Source of the DNA: Nocardioides albertanoniae
Lineage (GTDB): Bacteria > Actinomycetota > Actinomycetes > Propionibacteriales > Nocardioidaceae
Direction of reading: 5' to 3'
Assembly (NCBI RefSeq): GCF_006716315.1
Contig: NZ_VFOV01000001.1
Location: forward strand, 788,501 to 852,500
DNA length: 64,000 nt
Made by a program: the position numbers and the translations under genes. A model generated the notes under the pieces. It searched no databases, was not told the origin of the DNA, and saw only the letters and a program-made list of their open reading frames with translations. Positions 16,537 to 23,751 of the stretch are shown here, piece by piece. How positions within the stretch are numbered: position 1 is the stretch's first letter; each line of letters starts with the position of its first letter.

Positions 16537-16971
16537 TCGATTTACACGGCGCGCTTCGCGCGCGGCGGGGATATCCCCGCACCCCTTAGTTGTGGGGTGG
16601 GATGTTTCGTGATGCGGGAGTCGGCTCGGTTTGGGGTCGCGGGGTGATGTGTCGCTGGGGGATCTCCCCGCCAGTATTAGTCGTGCGTTTTAGTGTGCTT
16701 GTGGCTGGTTTCTTTCGGCTTCTGATTCTGCATGGGATTGCAGTGTTTTGAATGGCCCGGGAGGGGTTCTTCGGGGGTTCGTGGAGCCGGTGTGACTGGT
16801 GGGCCAGGTGTTGTTCCGGGAGCCGGGACACGCCGTGTTGTGGGGAGCGCGATCGCCTTCGGCCGTGGGAGGGTGGTCGCCCTGCTTCGGTGGGAGTCTC
16901 GGGCCGGAGATCGCTGATCTCACCCCCGGTTCGGGCCGTTCGACCCTGTGGGATATAAGCCGAAATGACGG
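16537..16971. other. Gene-free stretch between tRNA-Asp and a membrane-protein gene
   Basis: No convincing gene on either strand. The first part holds small palindromes (GCGGGGATATCCCCGC at 16565-16580 and CACCCC/GGGGTG arms near 16579-16599). The region 16600-16780 is G/T-rich on this strand with lower G+C than its surroundings, which may mark decayed or acquired DNA. Confidence 0.4.
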
Positions 16972-16977
16972 TAACGT
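16972..16977 (+). promoter_or_regulatory. Candidate -10 element before the structured leader
   Basis: TAACGT fits the TAnnnT pattern and would place the transcript start near 16984, giving a leader of about 100 nt before the ATG at 17088. Confidence 0.35.
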
Positions 16978-16987
16978 GCGGGCTGCT

Positions 16988-17051
16988 GTTCCCTCGTGAG
17001 AGGATCCAGCATCGCTTGCGCCGGTCGTTGTTCGGCCCGGCACGGGGGAAC
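16988..17051 (+). ncRNA. Structured 5' leader (candidate cis-regulatory RNA)
   Basis: GTTCCCTCGTG (16988-16998) pairs with CACGGGGGAAC (17041-17051) in 10 of 11 positions. It encloses a smaller G+C-rich hairpin with arms GCCGG and CCGGC. It lies about 20 nt before the ribosome-binding site of the downstream gene. It was not matched to a named riboswitch class. Confidence 0.35.
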
Positions 17052-17087
17052 GACTAAGACGTTCGGTATTCAGGAGGCAACACCACC

Positions 17088-17822
17088 ATGTCGTCGTACT
17101 ACCCGCATCGGCCGCCCCATGCGGCGAGTGCGGACGAGCTTGCGTCACGGATGCAGACGAACGGTGCCTACCGCACCCCGACCGCGCCCGGACAGCAACA
17201 GCCCCCCGCTCTCGGTTGGGACCAGCGTCCGCAGCAGTCTCAGGCTCAGCCGCAATACCAGGAGCCGGCGATGCAGCAGCCGGCCGTCATGGCTCAGACC
17301 ACCGGCACCCACTGGCCGCAGTTCGTCAACAACAACCGCCTCATCGGTGCGCTGGTGGCCGGTTTCGCCGCCACCCAGCTCGCCACGATGTTCGGCTACT
17401 GGGTCTACGGCCTCGGCATCATGGACACCTCGCTGGACTTCGCGTTCTTCAACGGTGTCATCCTGACCCCGAACGCCACCGCCAACGAGTCCGGCTTCGC
17501 CGTCTCGCAGTGGTTCGCCGGCATGGGCTTCCACTACTTCAACGGCATGGTCTTCTCGCTCGCCTACGCGCTGGTGATCTTCCCGTGGCTCGGCAAGACC
17601 CACACCACCGCCAGCAACCTCGCCCGTTCGATGGGCATGGGCATGTTCCTCGCCACCGCCTCGTGCGGCTGGTGGATCCCGGCCCTGCACCCGGAGGACG
17701 TCATCGGCGTCGACCCGGGCTTCTTCTCGATCAACCTCGGGTGGGGCACCGTCGTCGGTGTCTACCTGTGGCACGTCGTCTGGGCCGTCGCCCTCGGTCT
17801 GTTCTTCAACCCGCAGGACTGA
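17088..17822 (+). CDS. Conserved membrane protein of unknown function
   Basis: 244 residues. The first 75 residues are Gln/Pro-rich and disordered (QQQPPALGWDQRPQQSQAQP). Four hydrophobic segments follow at about 83-107, 147-167, 180-198 and 215-240, with conserved-looking aromatic/glycine patterns (GMGFHYFNGMVFSLAYALV). The layout resembles small four-helix membrane families such as the DUF6789 type, but I cannot assign it. The ATG has AGGAGG 10 nt upstream and is preceded by a structured leader. A 28-bp palindromic terminator follows. Confidence 0.7.
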   Translation: MSSYYPHRPPHAASADELASRMQTNGAYRTPTAPGQQQPPALGWDQRPQQSQAQPQYQEPAMQQPAVMAQTTGTHWPQFVNNNRLIGALVAGFAATQLATMFGYWVYGLGIMDTSLDFAFFNGVILTPNATANESGFAVSQWFAGMGFHYFNGMVFSLAYALVIFPWLGKTHTTASNLARSMGMGMFLATASCGWWIPALHPEDVIGVDPGFFSINLGWGTVVGVYLWHVVWAVALGLFFNPQD

Positions 17823-17839
17823 CCCTCGCAGCACGCACG

Positions 17840-17867
17840 AGAGCCCCAGCCGATCGGCTGGGGCTCT
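17840..17867. terminator. Palindromic terminator after the membrane-protein gene
   Basis: A perfect 28-nt palindrome (inner GAGCCCCAGCCGA and its complement) followed by TTGTCGTT. It lies 17 bp after the stop and may also serve the convergent PH-like gene. Confidence 0.7.
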
Positions 17868-17930
17868 TGTCGTTCTCAAGACCTGGGTGGCGTACGCACG
17901 ACGTACGCCGCGGCGCGACTGCTCCGCGCC

Positions 17931-19046
17931 CTACTGCTCCGGCCAGGCGTCGTAGACCTGGCCACCGTTGGTGGTCAGGTGGTTGTGGAGCTGCTCGCCG
18001 GCGGCAGGGTCGTGCATCGTGCGGAGCACCAGGCGGCGCTGGTTGGTCGGGTTGGCCGTCGGCGGCCCCTGGCTCAGCGCCATCGTCTCGGTGACGCGGT
18101 CGGCCAGCAGCCGCAGGTGGCTGCGCTCGCCGCCGGCGTAGATGACGTGGGTGTGCTCGAGCGGGGAGGCCCACATGATGTTGCCCTCGACGACGATCAG
18201 GCGGGTGGCGGTCGCCATCACCTTCATCTCGACGTCGGTCATGTTCTGGATCATGTCGGCGCCCGCCAGGATCGACTCGCCCTCGTGCAGGAACGCGGGC
18301 AGCGCCTGAGCGAGGTTTGCCTCGAGCATCGCGGCCTCCTCCCGCGCGCGCTGGCCGTAGCCCGAGCCGCCGACGGCGCGGTAGGCGCCGGTAGCGGGGG
18401 CCTGCCCGTAGGCGCCCGTGTTGGGAGCCTGGCCGTAGGCACCGGTGTTGGCGCCGTACGGCCCCTGGTTGGGGTAGTAGGAGCCGGGGTTGGGAGAGGG
18501 GCCGGGAGCCGGTGCAACCCCGTAGGAGGCGGGGGCGGGACGTCCGTAGGCGTTGCCGCCGCCGGTGAACTCGCCGCCCCAGCTGGCGTCGACGTTCAGC
18601 TGCGCCCCCGCCGCGCGCGCGGCGTAGTCGAGGGTCGGGAAGAAGTCGTGGAAGGCGTCCTTGTCGCGGATCTTCATCGTGGTCGAGTAGGACGACCCGG
18701 GCACCAGGGCCTCGATGATGAAATCGCCCAGGCTCGGTGGCGGGGGGACACCGATGAAGGTGACCACCGCGAGGTTGACCGAGAAGACCCGCTCGTGGAA
18801 CTCGAACATGACCCGGCGGTCGGTCAGGAAGGCGTGACCCGACGCGTTCCCCTCGTGCGGGAACTTCACCGCGACCCGCGACCACTGCACCTCGCCGGGT
18901 TGGAGAAGGGACTTCACCAGCAGCCAGTCGCGAGTCTCGGTCGCGATGGCTCGGCTGTGGCGATCATGCGCCATCCGCCGGTGGAAATCCTCCACGGGTC
19001 GGTGGCCCACGGTGATGGACGCCGCGGCCTTTCTCATTGAGCGCAT
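17931..19046 (-). CDS. Protein with two PH-like modules and a GAYGQAP-repeat linker
   Basis: 371 residues. An N-terminal module (about 40-140: LLQPGEVQWSRVAVKF, SGHAFLTDRRVMFEF, VFSVNLAVVTFIGV) and a C-terminal module (about 250-355: LHEGESILAGADMIQN, MATATRLIVVEGNIMW) both look like bacterial PH-like (YokE/bPH) folds. The linker is Pro/Gly/Tyr-rich with TGAYGQAP-type repeats. There is no signal peptide or membrane segment. The ATG at 19046 was preferred over the upstream in-frame ATG because the extra residues look non-coding; a second ATG at 19037 is possible. The function is unknown. Confidence 0.72.
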   Translation of the reverse strand: MRSMRKAAASITVGHRPVEDFHRRMAHDRHSRAIATETRDWLLVKSLLQPGEVQWSRVAVKFPHEGNASGHAFLTDRRVMFEFHERVFSVNLAVVTFIGVPPPPSLGDFIIEALVPGSSYSTTMKIRDKDAFHDFFPTLDYAARAAGAQLNVDASWGGEFTGGGNAYGRPAPASYGVAPAPGPSPNPGSYYPNQGPYGANTGAYGQAPNTGAYGQAPATGAYRAVGGSGYGQRAREEAAMLEANLAQALPAFLHEGESILAGADMIQNMTDVEMKVMATATRLIVVEGNIMWASPLEHTHVIYAGGERSHLRLLADRVTETMALSQGPPTANPTNQRRLVLRTMHDPAAGEQLHNHLTTNGGQVYDAWPEQ

Positions 19047-19164
19047 GGTCGCAAACCCTAGCCCTTCCTCCCTCGAGTGTGGATCGTTTGTACCAGCACG
19101 GTCGCGGTGACGTGGAATCCCCTGGTGTAGGTGACACCTCAACTCTGCGCGACCGTTCCAAGCC

Positions 19165-19191
19165 CCTGTCCATTGACAGAAAACTGACAGG
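19165..19191 (+). promoter_or_regulatory. whiB7 promoter region: TTGACA and dyad
   Basis: TTGACA (19173-19178) lies inside CCTGTC...GACAGG arms (19165-19170 and 19186-19191), about 70 bp before the whiB7-like ATG. No clear -10 was found at 17 bp. Confidence 0.35.
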
Positions 19192-19256
19192 TCACCAGAC
19201 CACTCTCTTCCGTGGAGATCTCGAACGAGGGGGATCAGCGAGGGGATGGGACAGAG

Positions 19257-19619
19257 ATGATCGATTCAGCTGTGGTGATGGAGCGCAAGGGGTCGGACGA
19301 CGCAGGGTCCGGCGTGCACTGGAGCGAGCTTCCGTGCGCGATCGAGGACGGTGACCTGTGGTTCGCCGCGACCAGCATCGACGCGGACCGAGCCAAGGCC
19401 CTGTGCCACACCTGCCCGCTGCAGCGCTCCTGCCTGCAGGGAGCGATCGCCCGGCAGGAGCCCCACGGCGTGTGGGGTGGCGAGGTCTTCTACGAGGGCA
19501 TCGTCGTCGCTCGCAAGCGCACTCGCGGACGCCCGCGCAACGGCGAGCTCCGCCAGCGCGACCTGGAGCGCGAGGCTCGCGCAAACCTTCGGAAAAATAC
19601 CTCTGGAGCGGTTGCGTAG
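19257..19619 (+). CDS. whiB7: WhiB7-like redox/antibiotic-resistance transcription factor
   Basis: A 120-residue WhiB protein. Cysteines 27, 50, 53 and 59 (LPC, LCHTCPLQRSC) bind the [4Fe-4S] cluster. The turn PHGVWGGE is family-defining. The C-terminal AT-hook RTRGRPRN (near residues 89-95), together with EVFYEGIVVARKR, marks the WhiB7 subgroup, which activates intrinsic antibiotic-resistance genes together with the primary sigma factor in mycobacteria. The ATG at 19257 gives the usual N-terminus; an upstream in-frame ATG at 19212 would add 15 unmatched residues. A zincin gene follows 30 bp downstream. Confidence 0.9.
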   Translation: MIDSAVVMERKGSDDAGSGVHWSELPCAIEDGDLWFAATSIDADRAKALCHTCPLQRSCLQGAIARQEPHGVWGGEVFYEGIVVARKRTRGRPRNGELRQRDLEREARANLRKNTSGAVA

Positions 19620-19649
19620 CGGTATCTGTCACCCGGCAGAATAGAGCCT

Positions 19650-20006
19650 GTGGGGATTGAGATAAGCCCGGAGCGGTTCGACGCTCTGGTCGACCAGGCG
19701 CTCGATGCTGTCCCGGACGAGCTGGCCGCTCAGGTGAACAACCTCGTCGTGCTCGTCGAGGAGTGGCCGCCGGAGAGCGAGCCGCAAGACATCCTCGGGC
19801 TCTACGACGGCGTCGCGCTGACCGACCGCAACGACCTCTACGGGATCACCCTCCCCGACCGCATCTTCATCTTCCGTCAGCCTCTCCAGCAGATGTGCGT
19901 GGACGAGGACGACCTGGCCGCCGAGATCCGGATCACCGTCATCCACGAGATCGCCCACCACTTCGGCATCGACGACGACAAGCTCCACCAGCTCGGCTGG
20001 GCCTGA
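19650..20006 (+). CDS. Metallopeptidase-like protein (zincin, DUF1025)
   Basis: 118 residues containing the zinc motif HEIAHHFGIDDDKL (HExxH plus a downstream Asp/His) near the C-terminus. The preceding ILGLYDGVALTDR and LPDRIFIFRQPL segments are typical of this small bacterial zincin family. Its physiological substrate is unknown. The GTG start lies 30 bp after whiB7, with CAGAAT 7 nt upstream as a possible leaderless -10. It is convergent with the ATP-binding protein gene. Confidence 0.85.
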   Translation: MGIEISPERFDALVDQALDAVPDELAAQVNNLVVLVEEWPPESEPQDILGLYDGVALTDRNDLYGITLPDRIFIFRQPLQQMCVDEDDLAAEIRITVIHEIAHHFGIDDDKLHQLGWA

Positions 20007-20046
20007 GCCCGACGAGCGCCCGACGAGTGCCCGGCCAGCGGTTCGG

Positions 20047-20991
20047 CTAGCGGATCGGCCCGGTCATCTGGGCCTCGCTCCAGCGGGTCGGCCGGCCGCC
20101 CGAGGCCTGAGCGAGATACTCCCCGAGGAACCAGCGCTGGAAGGTGACCTGCTCGGGTGAGCGGGCCAGCACCAGCAGCCGCTCCTGGCGGCAGAACTCG
20201 TCGATGAGGTCGAGCATGTCGATGAAGCGGCGCACCGTCTCGGCGGCCGACCGCGGCATGCGTACGTGGAGGTCGGCGGTCTCCCGCTCGCCGTTCGAGG
20301 CGGTGCCGATCACGCCGGAGAGCTGGCCGTGGCCGAGGCCGTCGAGGAGCTGGCGCTCCAGCGTGCCGAACAGGGCCGAGAGGCTGGCCGCGAGCGGATA
20401 GTCCTCGGCGTGCGCGAGCGAGAGCAGGCGTACCTCTCGCCTCAGCTCGCGGAAGTGATGCTCGAAACCGCGGTAGAGCGCGAGCGGTACGCCGAGGATG
20501 CTGACCTGGACGGTCTCCGGCCCGAGGCGCTCCGGTCTCGGCGGCGCACCGGGTGGCCCGGTGATCACGCCCTCGACCCCGTCGCCGTCGGCGATCTCGA
20601 CGGTGGGCGTGAACCAGACGGTCTTGCCGCTCGCGTCGAGGTCGGCGCCCCAGGCTTCCGAGACGTTGGCGACGATCGAGAGGCCGCGCCCGACGGTCAG
20701 GAGCACCTCGTCCTCGTCGTCGAGCGCGAGCGGCACCGGGAGCAGCGGCGGCTCGGGGGAGGCGTCGCGGATCTCGACGCGCGGATGGTCGACGGTGCCG
20801 CGCATCCGGATCGTGACCGGGGCGGCGCCGTGGAAGAGGGCGTTGGAGACCAGCTCGGAGACACCCAGCTCGGCGCAGTCGAGGAGCTCGGTGCGGCCCA
20901 GCTCCTCACAGGCGGCTCGCACCCAGGTGCGCGCGTCCTGCACGGCGCGAGAGTCAGGTCGGAGAAGGAGTGCCGGCCGGCTCAGCGGCAT
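20047..20991 (-). CDS. RsbW/SpoIIAB-like ATP-binding regulator
   Basis: 314 residues. The N-terminal 130 residues form an HATPase_c domain of the anti-sigma-factor kinase type, with the N-box CAELGVSELVSNALFHGAA and the lid VGRGLSIVANVSEAWG. The C-terminal 170 residues form a separate helical domain (FEHHFRELRREVRLLSLAHA, MLDLIDEFCRQERLLVLARS) of unknown role. Such proteins usually bind or phosphorylate an anti-sigma antagonist, but no partner lies nearby. The ATG has AGGAGG 5 nt upstream. It is divergent from ndh across about 320 bp. Confidence 0.78.
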   Translation of the reverse strand: MPLSRPALLLRPDSRAVQDARTWVRAACEELGRTELLDCAELGVSELVSNALFHGAAPVTIRMRGTVDHPRVEIRDASPEPPLLPVPLALDDEDEVLLTVGRGLSIVANVSEAWGADLDASGKTVWFTPTVEIADGDGVEGVITGPPGAPPRPERLGPETVQVSILGVPLALYRGFEHHFRELRREVRLLSLAHAEDYPLAASLSALFGTLERQLLDGLGHGQLSGVIGTASNGERETADLHVRMPRSAAETVRRFIDMLDLIDEFCRQERLLVLARSPEQVTFQRWFLGEYLAQASGGRPTRWSEAQMTGPIR

Positions 20992-21198
20992 GTCTCCTCC
21001 TCGGGGCTTGCGTCTCAGATCTCATACGTCGGCGTTGTGTGCCGTTCGTAGCAAGAATTTTCAGCACTTGAAGGTCTCTGATCCGGGCCACGAACCACTA
21101 GGGCACAAGGTCCCGGTCACCCGACAGATTAGGTTCAGGAGGTCTCGAGTCCGTAACGGACACGCGGCGTAGGGGCCTGTTGGAGCGCCTCGTGGTGA

Positions 21199-21218
21199 GT
21201 GTGACGAAGTAGTCACAC
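21199..21218. promoter_or_regulatory. Dyad GTGTGAC-N6-GTCACAC upstream of ndh
   Basis: Perfect 7-bp arms 92 bp before the ndh start. The spacing between the TGTGA and TCACA halves is 8 nt, not the 6 nt of CRP/Rex sites, so the binding protein is unknown. The rest of 20992-21310 holds no gene and contains the divergent promoters. Confidence 0.35.
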
Positions 21219-21310
21219 CGTGGAATGAACAGATCCGCCTGAATGGTTCAGAATGAGAGGTGGAACGTTCAAACGGTCGCTCAGAGTTGAGCTAGCGGAG
21301 GGTTTAGGCA

Positions 21311-22759
21311 ATGTCAGCGGACCAGGCAAAGCACCGGGTCGTCATCATCGGTTCCGGCTTCGGCGGGCTCTTCTCCGCCAAGGCGTTCAAGGGCCGCGAC
21401 GACGTCGAGGTCACCTTGATCGCGAAGACGACGCATCACCTCTTCCAGCCGCTGCTCTACCAGGTGGCGACCGGCATCCTCTCGCAGGGCGAGATCGCCC
21501 CGCCGACCCGCGACATCCTGCACCGGCAGAAGAACGCGACGGTGCTGCTCGGCGAGGTCAACGACATCGACGCCGAGGCCAAGACGGTCAAGGCGAGCGT
21601 GCTCAACCAGGAGATCAGCGTCCCCTACGACTCGCTGATCGTCGCCGCCGGCGCGGGCCAGTCCTACTTCGGCAACGACCACTTCGCCGAGTTCGCCCCC
21701 GGCATGAAGTCGATCGACGACGCGCTCGAGCTGCGTGGGCGCATCTTCGGTGCCTTCGAGATCGCCGAGCTGACCGCCTCGCGGGGTGAACCGGTCGGCG
21801 ACCTGCTCACCTTCGTCGTCGTGGGCGCCGGCCCGACCGGTGTGGAGATGGCCGGCCAGATCGCCGAGCTGTCCCGCCGGGTGCTGAAGAAGGACTTCAC
21901 CCACATCCAGTCGGAGAAGGCCCGGGTCGTGCTCGTCGACGCCGCTCCGCAGGTGCTGCCGCCGTTCGGCGAGAAGCTCGGCGACAAGGCCGAGAAGGCG
22001 CTGGGCAAGGCCGGTGTCGAGGTCATCCTCGGCGCGATGGTCACCCACGTCGACGAGTTCGGCATCGAGATGAAGTTCAAGGACGGCAAGACCCAGCGGA
22101 TCGGGTCGATCGCCAAGATCTGGGCGGCCGGCGTCTCGGCCTCCGAGCTGGGCAAGACCCTCTCCGAGCAGACCGGTGCCGAGCTCGACCGTGCCGGCCG
22201 GATCTCGGTCAAGCCCGACCTGACCCTGCCCGACCACCCCGAGATCTTCGTGGTCGGCGACATGATCAACCTCGACCACCTTCCCGGTGTCGCGCAGGTC
22301 GCGATCCAGGGCGGCAAGCACTCGGCCAAGACCATCAAGGCCCGCCTGAAGGGCAAGCCGGATCCGGGCGACTTCAAATACTTCGACAAGGGCTCGATGG
22401 CCACCATCAGCCGCTTCAACGCCGTGCTCTCGATGGGCAAGTTCAAGCTCTCGGGCATCCTCGCCTGGTTCGGCTGGCTGGTCGTCCACCTGGCCTACAT
22501 GACCGGCTTCCGCAACCGCCTCACCGCGACGCTGCACTGGATGATGTCGTTCATCGGCAAGGACCGCTCCGAGCGTACGACGACGATGCAGCAGATCTTC
22601 GCCCGCGAGGCGCTCGAACGGGTCCCGGGTGGCATGGCCGCGCTGATCGACGATCCGGCCGACGTCGCTGCGCAGGTGGAGTCACGGCGCAAGGAGCTCG
22701 AGGAGCATGCCGCCGAGGAGTCGCGCCTGGCCGACTCCGGCTCCCGCGGCGCTTCCTGA
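21311..22759 (+). CDS. ndh: Type II NADH dehydrogenase (FAD-dependent)
   Basis: 482 residues. A membrane-associated flavoenzyme that passes electrons from NADH to quinone without proton pumping. The first Rossmann motif is VVIIGSGFGGLFSAKAF (FAD), followed by the characteristic HHLFQPLLYQVATG. The second Rossmann motif FVVVGAGPTGVEMAGQIAEL binds NADH, and the FAD-binding C-terminal motif is HPEIFVVGDM. A hydrophobic stretch (ILAWFGWLVVHLAYMTGF) near residue 385 is the usual membrane-attachment region. The ATG has GGAGGG 8 nt upstream. A strong terminator follows. Confidence 0.93.
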   Translation: MSADQAKHRVVIIGSGFGGLFSAKAFKGRDDVEVTLIAKTTHHLFQPLLYQVATGILSQGEIAPPTRDILHRQKNATVLLGEVNDIDAEAKTVKASVLNQEISVPYDSLIVAAGAGQSYFGNDHFAEFAPGMKSIDDALELRGRIFGAFEIAELTASRGEPVGDLLTFVVVGAGPTGVEMAGQIAELSRRVLKKDFTHIQSEKARVVLVDAAPQVLPPFGEKLGDKAEKALGKAGVEVILGAMVTHVDEFGIEMKFKDGKTQRIGSIAKIWAAGVSASELGKTLSEQTGAELDRAGRISVKPDLTLPDHPEIFVVGDMINLDHLPGVAQVAIQGGKHSAKTIKARLKGKPDPGDFKYFDKGSMATISRFNAVLSMGKFKLSGILAWFGWLVVHLAYMTGFRNRLTATLHWMMSFIGKDRSERTTTMQQIFAREALERVPGGMAALIDDPADVAAQVESRRKELEEHAAEESRLADSGSRGAS

Positions 22760-22777
22760 GCGCCCCGCTGACAGAGA

Positions 22778-22812
22778 ACGACCCGCCGTGGACATGGTCC
22801 ACGGCGGGTCGT
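22778..22812. terminator. Terminator of ndh
   Basis: A perfect 16-bp stem (22778-22793 with 22797-22812) with an ATG loop, followed by CTCGTTGT. Confidence 0.75.
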
Positions 22813-22850
22813 CTCGTTGTGCGTCCGCGGATCAGGATCCGCGCTTGCTA

Positions 22851-22879
22851 TTGTTTGCGGACACGGTGTCCCATTAAAC
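22851..22879 (+). promoter_or_regulatory. Promoter with embedded operator GGACACGGTGTCC
   Basis: TTGTTT (22851-22856) and TTAAAC (22874-22879) are 17 bp apart. The palindrome GGACAC-G-GTGTCC (22859-22871) fills the spacer, the classic position for a repressor such as a TetR-family protein. Confidence 0.5.
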
Positions 22880-22911
22880 TCGGCGGACGCCCGCACAACC
22901 GAGGAGGACGA

Positions 22912-23751
22912 GTGACCGAGCTATCCAGACGGCTGGTCGAGACCACCGACGGACTGAGGCTCGCTGTCTACGAGCAGGGCCCGGCCGACGCCGAGACCGT
23001 CGTGCTCGTCCACGGCTATCCCGACAACCACTCGGTCTGGGACGGCGCCGCCGCGGCGCTCGCCGCCCGGTTCCACGTCGTCGCCTATGACGTACGCGGC
23101 ACGGGGGAGTCCGAGGCGCCCGACTCGACCGCGGGCTATCGCCTCGCGCAGCTCTCGGACGACTTCCGGTCGGTGATCGACGCGGTCTCGCCGGACGCGC
23201 CGGTGCATGTCGCGGCTCACGACTGGGGTTCGATCCAGACGTGGGAGTCGGTGACGTCGCCCTCGCTGAGCAGCCGGATCTCGTCGTACACCTCGATCTC
23301 GGGACCCGACCTGGGCATGGCGACCACCTGGCTGCGCGAGCGCGGCCACGCCCGCAGCTCGCTGCGCCAGCTGGCCCACTCCTGGTATGTCTTCGCCTTC
23401 CAGCTGCCGCTGCTGCCCGAGGCGATGGTGCGCTCGGGAGTGCTCAGCCGCTTCGTCGGTGGCCGGCCGCGCCCGGAGAGGGATCAGGTCAACGGGGTGG
23501 AGCTCTACCGCGCCAACTTCCTCGGCAAGCTGGTGCGGCCCGAGCCACGCTCGACCGATGTGCCGGTGCAGGTGCTCGCGCCGCGCGACGACGCCTACGT
23601 CACGGTGCCGCTGCAGACCGAGGCACCGAAGGCGTACGCATCCTCGCTGGTCACCAAGGCCATCGACGGCGGCCACTGGGTGGTCGAGAAGAGTCCGGAC
23701 CTGGTCGCGGACGAGATCGCGGCCTTCATCGAGGGAGCGGGTGCGCGATGA
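22912..23751 (+). CDS. Alpha/beta hydrolase, epoxide-hydrolase type
   Basis: 279 residues. It has the oxyanion motif LVHGYPDNHSVWDG, the strand VVAYDVRGTGESEAP, the nucleophile elbow VHVAAHDWGSIQTWE with Asp as nucleophile (typical of epoxide hydrolases and haloalkane dehalogenases), and the C-terminal base in DGGHWVVEKSPD. The GTG start has AGGAGG 4 nt upstream. It overlaps the next gene by 4 nt (ATGA) and leads a three-gene unit with a PF10118-type metal-dependent hydrolase and a ferredoxin reductase. An operator-bearing promoter lies 33 bp upstream. The substrate is unknown. Confidence 0.85.
   Translation: MTELSRRLVETTDGLRLAVYEQGPADAETVVLVHGYPDNHSVWDGAAAALAARFHVVAYDVRGTGESEAPDSTAGYRLAQLSDDFRSVIDAVSPDAPVHVAAHDWGSIQTWESVTSPSLSSRISSYTSISGPDLGMATTWLRERGHARSSLRQLAHSWYVFAFQLPLLPEAMVRSGVLSRFVGGRPRPERDQVNGVELYRANFLGKLVRPEPRSTDVPVQVLAPRDDAYVTVPLQTEAPKAYASSLVTKAIDGGHWVVEKSPDLVADEIAAFIEGAGAR

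Noticed and set aside
16690..17148. Minus-strand open frame in the gap after tRNA-Asp
   Set aside because: Composition (Pro/Ser/Thr/Arg) and lack of a start signal or family match. It also covers the leader and start of the real membrane-protein gene.
21200..21217. CRP or Rex site upstream of ndh
   Set aside because: The half-sites are 8 nt apart rather than 6, so I list only an unassigned dyad.
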